Positions 7,960-15,806 of a DNA stretch of 64,000 nt are shown here, piece by piece. Positions within the stretch are counted from its first letter, which is position 1; each line of letters opens with the position of its first letter. The DNA is from Hallerella porci. Its GTDB lineage: Bacteria; Fibrobacterota; Fibrobacteria; Fibrobacterales; Fibrobacteraceae. The stretch lies in assembly GCF_003148885.1 (NCBI RefSeq), contig NZ_QGHD01000004.1, forward strand, positions 31,110 through 95,109. The letters are read 5' to 3'. The notes under the pieces were generated by a model. That model was not told where the DNA came from, searched no databases, and was given only the letters and a program-made list of their open reading frames with translations. The position numbers and the translations under genes are program-made.

Positions 7960-9261
7960 ATGAAACGTTCGCACAAAATTTTTCTCGGCGGATGCAGCTT
8001 ACTCGCAGTTACTTTGTTAACCGCTTGCTTGTGGAATTTTAATTCGCCGTCTTCGTCGGATGAAGACGACGCTTTTGTTTATTTGCCTTTGGACGATTCC
8101 GAATATCCTTACGCCAATTTACAGCGTCTCGTAATTCAAACGGAAAACGCAGCCGATGTGCGCAACCGCGAAACAAAAGTGCCCGCGAAACTTCAAATTT
8201 ATGGAAAAGATTCGCCCGAAAGTTTTATTCTCGATTTGGAAATTCGCGGACGCGGAAATTCTTCTTGGCAACTTTCGAAATACGGTTACCGTTTGGAATT
8301 TGAACACAAAGTTTCGCTCTTTGGAATGCCCGCTGACAAAAGTTGGAATTTACTTTCGAATCAACGGGACAAAAGTCTTGTCCGCAATTATATCACAAAT
8401 CAACTTGCCGAAAATCTCGGAGACGAATATGTTCCGCGTTCTGTTTTCGTCGAAGTTTTTTTGAATAAAAATTACCGCGGCATTTTTCAGCTCATCGAAA
8501 GCGTCAAAGTTTCTCCCGATCGCGTCGATATTCCCGAAAGCAATCAATCCTTTCTTTTGGAAAAATCTTCGGAAGATGATCAAGATAAAAAGCACGCTGA
8601 ATTTTACACCGAAGCGGGAAATCGTTTTTTCATCAAATCGCCGAAGAAACCTTCTTTGGGTGACATCGACAACGTAAAAAATCATCTGGACGATTTTGAA
8701 AAATTCATTTTAAGCGATGCGGCAAAAAATCCCGATTCTCTCTCCAAATGGATTGACTTCGAAAGTCTTGTCCGTTATTATTTAATTCAAGAATTTACCA
8801 AAAATATCGACGGTAATTTTCACAAAAGCATTTATCTTTCTTGGGTAAAAAATTCTCCGATTCATCTCGGACCCGTTTGGGATTTCGATTTGGCTTACGG
8901 ACTTTCTTTGGGCGAAAAACTTTCTGCCGAAGATTATTATGCGGGAAATGCGGGCTGGTTTGCGGCACTCTTTAACAGCGAAGAAAATTTTTCCCACGTG
9001 CGTCAATTTTGGAAAGATCATCACCGAGAATTTGAAGCCGTCGCCGATTCGGCAAGAGAAACGATTCGCCGTTTAACGCCAGCGGCAAAAAATGAATATA
9101 AACGTTGGCCGATTTTAAATGAAAAATTTTGGGTCTTCGCCGAAAGTTTTAAGCGTTACGAAGACACCGCGGATTCGCTTACGGATTGGATTCAAAAACG
9201 GATTGCATGGCTGGATGCAGAATTACTTTCCCCAATTTCCGAGTCTGCTTCATATCGATAA
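7960..9261 (+). CDS. CotH kinase family lipoprotein
   Basis: A 433-residue lipoprotein; the signal ends in LLTAC (lipobox, Cys about residue 23). The rest matches the CotH family: LEIRGRGNSSW, then YGYRLEFEHKVSLFG, KSWNLLSNQRDKSLVRNY, and later HLGPVWDFDLAYG with the metal/ATP-site Asp residues. CotH proteins are atypical kinases first known from spore coats; secreted versions are common in fibrolytic bacteria, with unclear targets. Its last 83 bases overlap the 3' end of nrdG on the opposite strand. It is the last gene of the rsmI-lnt-acyltransferase row. Confidence 0.85.
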   Translation: MKRSHKIFLGGCSLLAVTLLTACLWNFNSPSSSDEDDAFVYLPLDDSEYPYANLQRLVIQTENAADVRNRETKVPAKLQIYGKDSPESFILDLEIRGRGNSSWQLSKYGYRLEFEHKVSLFGMPADKSWNLLSNQRDKSLVRNYITNQLAENLGDEYVPRSVFVEVFLNKNYRGIFQLIESVKVSPDRVDIPESNQSFLLEKSSEDDQDKKHAEFYTEAGNRFFIKSPKKPSLGDIDNVKNHLDDFEKFILSDAAKNPDSLSKWIDFESLVRYYLIQEFTKNIDGNFHKSIYLSWVKNSPIHLGPVWDFDLAYGLSLGEKLSAEDYYAGNAGWFAALFNSEENFSHVRQFWKDHHREFEAVADSARETIRRLTPAAKNEYKRWPILNEKFWVFAESFKRYEDTADSLTDWIQKRIAWLDAELLSPISESASYR

Positions 9262-9727
9262 TTCGTTGATTTTCGGAACCGCGAAAACGTAATCCGATAT
9301 TGCGCAATTCAATTTTAAAAGGACCGTCCACGAGGACGTCAATTGTATTTAAGATTTCATCGGTATTTTCGGTGTAACGTTTCCCGCCCGGAATTAAATC
9401 GCAGTCGTAAACATAACCCGAAAACATCCAGATGCTTTTTGTCGGCAATTCTTTTTTGATGCGACGCACCAATTTTACGAGAACTTCTTGATTCGACGGT
9501 TCAAAAGGTTCGCCGCCGAGAATCGTAATGCCCTCGTAAAAATCGCGACTGAGTTCGTGCAAAATGAAATTTTCCATTTTTTCGTCGTAGGGAACGCCAA
9601 AATGGAAATCCCATGTTTGCGAATTAAAGCAGCCTTTACAATGAATTGTACAGCCCGAAACGAAGAGCGAAATGCGAATGCCTGTTCCGTTCGCACAATC
9701 CGCTTTGTAAATCTGCCCGACGTTCAT
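9179..9727 (-). CDS. nrdG: anaerobic ribonucleotide reductase activating enzyme
   Basis: A 182-residue radical-SAM enzyme that installs the glycyl radical on NrdD. The [4Fe-4S] binding C-x3-C-x2-C motif is CTIHCKGC (about residues 30-37), with ITILGGEPFEPSNQ as the SAM/GGE region. Its ATG overlaps the nrdD stop (TAATG at 9727), showing coupling. A typical NrdG ends near GSENQRIIDMK. About 20 further residues extend it into the 3' end of the CotH gene on the other strand. Confidence 0.93.
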   Translation of the reverse strand: MNVGQIYKADCANGTGIRISLFVSGCTIHCKGCFNSQTWDFHFGVPYDEKMENFILHELSRDFYEGITILGGEPFEPSNQEVLVKLVRRIKKELPTKSIWMFSGYVYDCDLIPGGKRYTENTDEILNTIDVLVDGPFKIELRNIGLRFRGSENQRIIDMKQTRKLGKVILHPAMQSVFESNP

Positions 9728-12030
9728 TAGCGCGCCACCGAATTCGGATTGGATTCTGTAGGAATTTCACCGATGCCGACATGCAAAACGCGGTCTGCAA
9801 TTTCGGCGGTGCGGCCTTGGTTCCAGTATTGTGTGCCAATGTAGCCGCAAGTTCTCCGCGCTACGTGCATTTTAATCTGGTCACGGTTGCCGCAGTTCGG
9901 GCATTCCCAAACGAGTTTTCCCGTCGAATCTTTGATCACGCGAATTTCTCCCGTGTAACCGCAGACGTCGCAGAGATCCGATTTCGTATTCAATTCCGCA
10001 TAGAGAATTGAATTATAAATGTGCTTCATGATGGCGAGAACAGCGGGAATATTGTTCTGCATATTCGGCACTTCGACGTAGCTAATCGCACCGCCCGGAG
10101 AAAGACGCTGGAATTCTGCTTCTTTCGAAAGCTTGTCAAATGCATCGATTTCTTCGGTCACGTGAATGTGATAACTGTTCGTGATATAATTCTTGTCGGT
10201 CACATGCGGGATTTTGCCGAAACGTTTCTGCAAGCCCTTGGCAAATTTATACGTCGTGCTTTCGAGCGGTGTGCCGTAAACGGAATAGTCCACGTTTTCT
10301 GCGGCTTTCCACGCTGCGCAAGAATCATTCAAAAGTTGCATCACTTTTAAGCCGAATGCTTCGCCTTCTTCACTTGTGTGCGAAACGCCTTTCATATAGT
10401 AAACGCATTCGGCAAGGCCTGCGTAGCCGAGGGAAATCGTCGAATAACCATCGAAAAGTAAGCGGTCAATCACTTCGCCCGGTTTGAGTCTTGCCAAAGC
10501 GCCGTCTTGCCAAAGAATCGGAGCCACATCCGACGGCGTTCCGAGAAGACGTTCGTGACGCAAACGCAACGCCTTGTGGCAAAGCGCGAGACGTTCCTTC
10601 ATGATTTCCCAGAATTTTTTTTCATCGCCGCCCGAAGAACATGCTGCATCGACCAAATTGATGGTGACGACGCCTTGGTTAAAGCGACCGTAATATTTAT
10701 GCTTGCCTTCGACGTAATTTTTTGCATTGCCCAAATTGCCTTTGCCCGCGTCCGTAAAACGATCCGGCGTGAGGAAGGAGCGGCAACCCATACACGGATA
10801 GCAGTCGCCCTTGAGCGAAAGCGCCATCTTTTCGGAAATGTAATCCGGAACCATACGCTGCGCAGTGCATTCGGCAGCGAGTTTCGTCAAATAGAAATAC
10901 GGAGTGCCTTCCGAAACATTGTCGTCTTGGAGAACATAGATGAGCTTCGGGAAAGCCGGCGTAATGAAATATCCGCGGTTATCTTTGACGCCGAGGATTC
11001 TCTGCTTGAGCATCACTTCGATAATGAGCGCTAAATCGTCGCGGATTTGACCTTCCGGAACTTCGTGCAAATACAAGAAGACGGTGACAAACGGCGCTTG
11101 ACCATTCGTCGATTGCAAAGTAATCAGCTGATACTGAATGGTTTGGCAACCCGATTCCACTTCGCGGCGTACTTCATCTTCGACGATTTTTTTGAGCTTT
11201 TCGTCGGCGATATCCACGCCCGCTTCCGCAAATTCCGCTTTCAAACGCTTCGAAATTTTCTTCCGGCTAATGTCCACGTAACGTGCGAGATGCGACATCG
11301 TAATCGTTTGTCCACCGTATTGGCTCGAAGCCACTTGGGCAACAATCTGCGACGCTACCGTGCAAGCGGTATTAAAACTGCGCGGAGAATCGATATGAGT
11401 CCCGCTAATGCAAGTCCCGTTATCGAGCATATCGCCCAAATTGACGAGGCAGCAGTTATGCATGTGCTGCGCAAAATAATCCGCATCGTGGAAATGGATA
11501 AGGCCTTCTTTGTGCGCATTCACCACATCTTCGGGGAGCAAATAACGGCTCGTATAATAGCGGCTCCATTCGCCCGCCATATAATCGCGCTGCACCGAAA
11601 GCACCGTCGGATTTTTATTGGAATTTTCTTGCTTGACTTCTTCGTTATCGCGTTCCACAATGCCAGAAATTTTCTGGTCGATATTGCTCATCTTGCGCAA
11701 TTCATTGTGTTTGTAGCGGTAAGTAATGTAAAGGCGAGCCACATTAAAACGGCCCGTTGCCATCAAGGAATTTTCCACTTTATCTTGGATTTCTTCCACC
11801 GAAAGATCGCGGCTCGCATTGCGGGCGTCTTTTTCAATGCCTTTCACAATGGAAACGATTTGTTCTTCGGTTAATTTGTCCGAGAGAATTCCTTCTTCTC
11901 CATTTGCCTTGCGAATTGCATTGGCAATTTTTTCGCCGTCAAACAAAACACGTTCACCCGAACGCTTCATGATATAAATCTGCGGCTGTTCCACATCCAT
12001 GTTGCCATCTAAGCTTTCATCGTAGACCAT
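9727..12030 (-). CDS. nrdD: anaerobic ribonucleoside-triphosphate reductase
   Basis: A 767-residue class III ribonucleotide reductase making dNTPs without oxygen. The N-terminal ATP-cone allosteric domain begins IYIMKRSGERVLFDGEK. The body contains HMHNCCLVNLGDML. The C-terminus has the zinc site CDVC...CPNC followed by the glycyl-radical loop RRTCGYIGTQ. Expressed with nrdG (overlap of stop and start). A CACAACATGTTGTG palindrome about 75 bases upstream resembles an NrdR box, so repression by NrdR is likely. No aerobic nrdAB is seen in the window. Confidence 0.95.
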   Translation of the reverse strand: MVYDESLDGNMDVEQPQIYIMKRSGERVLFDGEKIANAIRKANGEEGILSDKLTEEQIVSIVKGIEKDARNASRDLSVEEIQDKVENSLMATGRFNVARLYITYRYKHNELRKMSNIDQKISGIVERDNEEVKQENSNKNPTVLSVQRDYMAGEWSRYYTSRYLLPEDVVNAHKEGLIHFHDADYFAQHMHNCCLVNLGDMLDNGTCISGTHIDSPRSFNTACTVASQIVAQVASSQYGGQTITMSHLARYVDISRKKISKRLKAEFAEAGVDIADEKLKKIVEDEVRREVESGCQTIQYQLITLQSTNGQAPFVTVFLYLHEVPEGQIRDDLALIIEVMLKQRILGVKDNRGYFITPAFPKLIYVLQDDNVSEGTPYFYLTKLAAECTAQRMVPDYISEKMALSLKGDCYPCMGCRSFLTPDRFTDAGKGNLGNAKNYVEGKHKYYGRFNQGVVTINLVDAACSSGGDEKKFWEIMKERLALCHKALRLRHERLLGTPSDVAPILWQDGALARLKPGEVIDRLLFDGYSTISLGYAGLAECVYYMKGVSHTSEEGEAFGLKVMQLLNDSCAAWKAAENVDYSVYGTPLESTTYKFAKGLQKRFGKIPHVTDKNYITNSYHIHVTEEIDAFDKLSKEAEFQRLSPGGAISYVEVPNMQNNIPAVLAIMKHIYNSILYAELNTKSDLCDVCGYTGEIRVIKDSTGKLVWECPNCGNRDQIKMHVARRTCGYIGTQYWNQGRTAEIADRVLHVGIGEIPTESNPNSVAR

Positions 12031-12104
12031 AACTCAATACTCCTTTTGTACGCCCTCAACATTAGCAAAAAAATTCAACTGGCTGTGGCAGTTCGACGAT
12101 TTTT

Positions 12105-12120
12105 CCACAACATGTTGTGT
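12105..12120. promoter_or_regulatory. probable NrdR box upstream of nrdD
   Basis: The 16-mer CCACAACATGTTGTGT contains a perfect 14-bp palindrome (12106-12119) and fits the core of the known NrdR box (C-w-A-t-A-T-a-T-w-G). It lies 75 bases before the nrdD ATG. NrdR boxes usually come in pairs; I see no clear second copy at the expected one- or three-turn spacing, which lowers confidence. Confidence 0.5.
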
Positions 12121-12240
12121 TTCGTCACACAAACTGCCCCAATTTCATCAAAATCGCCACTTTGCGAACCAGCACTGCCAGACCCCATTTTGCAACTTCT
12201 TTCTACACTGTTTATAAGTTGTGAACAAAAAGAAAATTAG

Positions 12241-12550
12241 AAATTAGAAATGAAATGGCGCGCCATAGGCGCGCGGGGGAATCCTCTAAGTTTAAATGCG
12301 GTTAATTTGCGAAAAATGCGTGTGCGAAGTTCCTAAAAATCGCAGGGAAGCTAGAAGAGGCCTCGGACTGCTCCATTCGATTTGCTGAGATGCTAGAAGA
12401 GCCCTCGGACAGCGCCATTTAATTTGCTGGCATACTAGATGAGGCCTCGGACTGCTTCATTCGATTTGCTGGCATACTAGATGAGGCCTCGGACAGTTCC
12501 ATTCGATTTGCTGGCATGCTAGAAGAGGCCTCGGACAGGGCATTTCTTTA
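12241..12550. repeat. 42-bp tandem array between nrdD and TRAP genes
   Basis: No gene in 12031-12550. After AATTAGAAATTAGAAAT and a GC hairpin (GCGCGCC-ATA-GGCGCGC, 12258-12274) come about five units with starts at 12351, 12393, 12435, 12477 and 12519, an exact 42-bp period. The unit core is CTAGAAGAGGCCTCGGAC followed by a GTTCCATTCGATTTGCTG-type stretch. Units differ at scattered positions (CTAGATGAGG in two). The array runs to the 3' end of the TRAP permease gene, so it may lie in that mRNA tail. Confidence 0.85.
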
Positions 12551-14608
12551 TCACGAATTCACCATTTCATTTTCCATCAAACGCTTTTTCTTATTCCTTT
12601 TTGCTAAGAGCACTTGATAGCCCGAGCATAATCCCACAACGACTAAGCCAATGCCATCGGTAATCATCGCTGGGTGAATAAGCAATAAACCGCCGGCCGC
12701 TAAAATCACGCGGACCGGTGCCGAAATTTTTCCGTAGAAATATCCTTGTAAAGCGGCGGTGATGCCAAAGACTCCGACAAAAGAAGTAATCGCAATTTGC
12801 ACAATTTCTACCCACGAAGCATCGATTAAAAGCATTTTCGGGTTAAAGCAGAACATATAAGGAACAATGAATGCGGCGATTGCAAGTTTTGAAGCGTTGA
12901 AGGCGGTTTTCATCGGTTTTCCTTTTGCAATGGCTGCGGCGGCGTAAGCGGCTAAGGCGACAGGCGGCGTAATGTCTGCGATGATTCCAAAGTAAAACAC
13001 AAAGAAATGCGCTGCAATCGTCGGCACTCCCATGTGAATTAAAATGGGCGCAGTCGTTGCTGCCATAATGCAATAATTTGCCGTTGTAGGAACTCCCATT
13101 CCAAGCACAATGCAGCAAACCATCGTAAGCACGAGGGCGACAATCAGCTGACTTCCGGCGATTCCCACAATGCCGTTAATGAGTTCATTAGCAAGGCCTG
13201 TCATCGTAATGGAGCCTGCGATGATTCCTGCCATCCCGCAAGCAGCGCCAACGGTAATCGTACTTTTACTGCCCGCCACAAGAGCGTCTAAAAATTTCTT
13301 CGGATTGATGCGATTTTCTTTGTTAAAAAGGCTCACGATAATGGACAAAATAATCGCATAGGCGGCAGCCCTTTGAAGGGTCATGAAATTTCCAGAAACC
13401 CAAACGACTAACATCACAAGCGGCAAAAGCAAATAAAGTTTTTTCGCAAGAACGCGCATCTTCGGGAGTTCTTCTTTCGGAATTCCTTTAAGCTTTAAAC
13501 GACGCGCTTCTAAATGCACACAAATAAAAATTCCTACGAAATATAAAATCGCCGGCAGAATGGACATTTCCACAATATTGGAATACGGAATGCCGATAAA
13601 ATCCGCCATTAAAAACGCAGCAGCTCCCATAATCGGCGGCATAATTTGCCCGCCCGTTGAAGAAGCCGCTTCGACTGCGCCCGCAAATTCTTTTTTGTAG
13701 CCCGTCTTTTTCATCATCGGAATTGTCACAGAACCCGTCGTCACCGTGTTTCCGACAGACGAGCCCGAAACCATACCGCAAAGCGCCGAAGAAATCACAG
13801 AAACTTTCGCAGGGCCACCGGAAAAGCGCCCCGCCACGCGATTCGCAAGTTCAATGAAAAAAATCGAAATGCCAATTCTTTCGAGGAATGCGCCAAAGAT
13901 AATGAACACGACAATGTATTTCGAGCACACGTTTAATGGCGTCGAAAAAATGCCTTCTTTTGTATAAAATAAATTGCGGACAAAATAGCGAAGCTTCAAA
14001 AAGAAATCGGGATTGGTGAGCCCATAAATTAAAGCGTAAAGAGTGAAAAAACCGGCGACATATAAAATCGGTTTTCCAACACATCTTCTTGTGACTTCGA
14101 CAAGTCCGATGATTCCTACGATGCCGATGACAATTTGATGCGCAGCAAAACGCGTTCCTTGATTCACAATTTCCGAAGCGTTCCAAGCAAAGTAAAAGAA
14201 TGCGCTCGAAGTCGATACCATCAAAAGCAAATCATACCACGGAATATGATTCACTTTTTGTTCGCCTCTTTTTGCAGGGTAAATGATAAATCCCATCAAG
14301 ACAATCATGCCCATGAAACAAGTCAAGCGAATTTCTTCTAAGAAGGTCGCAAACAAAGTCACATAAATGCACCAAATCGCAAAAAATGCTAAAACGAGTT
14401 CGATGGCAACTTTGTATTTCCCGACCCAAATGCGAACATTCGATTGCTTATCATATTTTCGCATGACCGCATCGATATCTTCGTGAATAGAATTATCGCT
14501 TTTATCGACGAAGTTATCGTAATGTTCGAGTTTTTTCTCTTCTTCTTGCTCGAATTTGAGTTCGCGCTGAATGAGTTCTTCTTCTAGTTTTTCGCGGTTG
14601 TCGTTCAT
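12551..14608 (-). CDS. TRAP transporter fused permease, TAXI type (DctQM)
   Basis: A 685-residue inner-membrane permease with the small DctQ-like and large DctM-like TRAP subunits fused. After a hydrophilic, Glu-rich N-terminus of about 60 residues comes a short membrane section, then the large domain with glycine-rich signatures (FSGGPAKVSVISSALCGMVSGSS; GQIMPPIMGAAAF; GMGVPTTANYC). Works with the TAXI-family binding protein encoded just upstream at 14638-15612. TAXI TRAP systems import organic acids with ion gradients; the substrate here is unknown. The 3' end abuts a 42-bp repeat array. Confidence 0.92.
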   Translation of the reverse strand: MNDNREKLEEELIQRELKFEQEEEKKLEHYDNFVDKSDNSIHEDIDAVMRKYDKQSNVRIWVGKYKVAIELVLAFFAIWCIYVTLFATFLEEIRLTCFMGMIVLMGFIIYPAKRGEQKVNHIPWYDLLLMVSTSSAFFYFAWNASEIVNQGTRFAAHQIVIGIVGIIGLVEVTRRCVGKPILYVAGFFTLYALIYGLTNPDFFLKLRYFVRNLFYTKEGIFSTPLNVCSKYIVVFIIFGAFLERIGISIFFIELANRVAGRFSGGPAKVSVISSALCGMVSGSSVGNTVTTGSVTIPMMKKTGYKKEFAGAVEAASSTGGQIMPPIMGAAAFLMADFIGIPYSNIVEMSILPAILYFVGIFICVHLEARRLKLKGIPKEELPKMRVLAKKLYLLLPLVMLVVWVSGNFMTLQRAAAYAIILSIIVSLFNKENRINPKKFLDALVAGSKSTITVGAACGMAGIIAGSITMTGLANELINGIVGIAGSQLIVALVLTMVCCIVLGMGVPTTANYCIMAATTAPILIHMGVPTIAAHFFVFYFGIIADITPPVALAAYAAAAIAKGKPMKTAFNASKLAIAAFIVPYMFCFNPKMLLIDASWVEIVQIAITSFVGVFGITAALQGYFYGKISAPVRVILAAGGLLLIHPAMITDGIGLVVVGLCSGYQVLLAKRNKKKRLMENEMVNS

Positions 14609-14637
14609 AAAAATTCCTAATCGTTAAAATTCAAAGT

Positions 14638-15612
14638 TTAGTCAAGAGTTTCGACGTTTACGCCGTGTTCTTGGTAATATTTTGCAGAACCTTTGTGATA
14701 AGGCACGGACTTTGTGCAAGTCGCATTTTCTATCGAAAGTTCTTTGCCTTTTGCATTTTCTTTTGTAATCTCTTCGCGATGATCAAAAAGTGCAGAAGTC
14801 AATTTGTAAACCGTTTCTTCGTTTGCATTTGCCGAAACGATTAAGACCGCTTTTACCGCAATCGTTTGCATCGGTTCCGTTTGCCCGGGGTAAGTATTTG
14901 CCGCAAGTTCTTTGGTCGTGTAATACGGACATTTTTCCATAATTTGTGCGCGGACATCGCCTTCGATATTGATTAAATAAACGCCGTTTGTCGTCGCAAG
15001 TTCTGTAATCGCCGAAGTGGGAGCTCCCGCGACAATGAAAGCGGCATCAATGCGTCCATCTTTTAACGCTTCCTTTGAATCGCCGAAAGATTGAAATTGC
15101 GGTTTGATATCGTCAAGAGTTAAACCGGCGGCAGTTAAAACATCGATGGCGTTAAAGTAAACGCCCGAACCGCTTGCGCCAACGGAAACTTTTTTCCCTT
15201 TTAAATCTTGAACCGTTTTAATGTCTTTGTTCATCGTGAAAAGTTGCACCGTTTCGTCATACAAAGAACCGAGCACTCGAAAATCGTGAGTCGCACCGTC
15301 CTTTTCAAAAGCGCGCGTTCCGTTCCACGCATAAGTCATCACATCGGATTGCGCAAATCCAAGTTGATAATCGCCATCTTGAATGCTTTGCACATTCACT
15401 TTAGAGCCGCCCGTCGAAACAGCGGTGACTTTTACATTCGCAAAATTTCTCATATACTGCGCAAGAACTCCGCCGTAAGCATAATAAGTGCCCGCAGTTC
15501 CGCCCGTTCCAAACATCATACGCGCATCGTAACTTTTGCAGCCGCTTAGGGAAAAGACAAATCCTAAAGCAAGCAAAAAGAATAACGAAATTCTTTTACC
15601 AAGAAAATCCAT
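14638..15612 (-). CDS. TAXI-family TRAP solute-binding lipoprotein
   Basis: A 324-residue binding protein of the TAXI family (TRAP-associated extracytoplasmic immunogenic). The N-terminal signal ends FSLSGC, a lipobox, so it is probably a lipoprotein rather than free periplasmic. The family opening MMFGTGGTAGTYYAYGG follows the cleavage site, with VSTGGSKVN and KKVSVGASGSGVY later. It is the first gene of a two-gene operon with the fused permease, 29 bases apart. It is divergent from hsdR, with about 190 bases between. Confidence 0.92.
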   Translation of the reverse strand: MDFLGKRISLFFLLALGFVFSLSGCKSYDARMMFGTGGTAGTYYAYGGVLAQYMRNFANVKVTAVSTGGSKVNVQSIQDGDYQLGFAQSDVMTYAWNGTRAFEKDGATHDFRVLGSLYDETVQLFTMNKDIKTVQDLKGKKVSVGASGSGVYFNAIDVLTAAGLTLDDIKPQFQSFGDSKEALKDGRIDAAFIVAGAPTSAITELATTNGVYLINIEGDVRAQIMEKCPYYTTKELAANTYPGQTEPMQTIAVKAVLIVSANANEETVYKLTSALFDHREEITKENAKGKELSIENATCTKSVPYHKGSAKYYQEHGVNVETLD

Positions 15613-15806
15613 TTTGAGTCCTTTTTGTAAAAATTTTCCCCGTAAAATTAGAAATAATAATGAAAATTTCGCACAAATTCTCTAAAAATGAAAAACGCAT
15701 TTTGGGGAAAAGAACTTGCACTTCCTTGAAACTTCTAAATTTTCTCTTTCATTTTCTCGCTTTTATTTATATTATCATTGTTTCCATCCAAAGGGAGCGT
15801 TTTTAT

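Noticed and set aside
10507..11874. Long open frames on the + strand opposite nrdD (175 and 275 residues)
   Set aside because: They are antisense to a strongly supported gene, have unusual composition (Phe/His/Arg-rich) and no family match.
15660..15806. Upstream extension of the hsdR frame by 49 residues including a hydrophobic stretch
   Set aside because: The ATG at 15807 has a good ribosome site and matches the HsdR N-terminus; the upstream part is the AT-rich promoter region.
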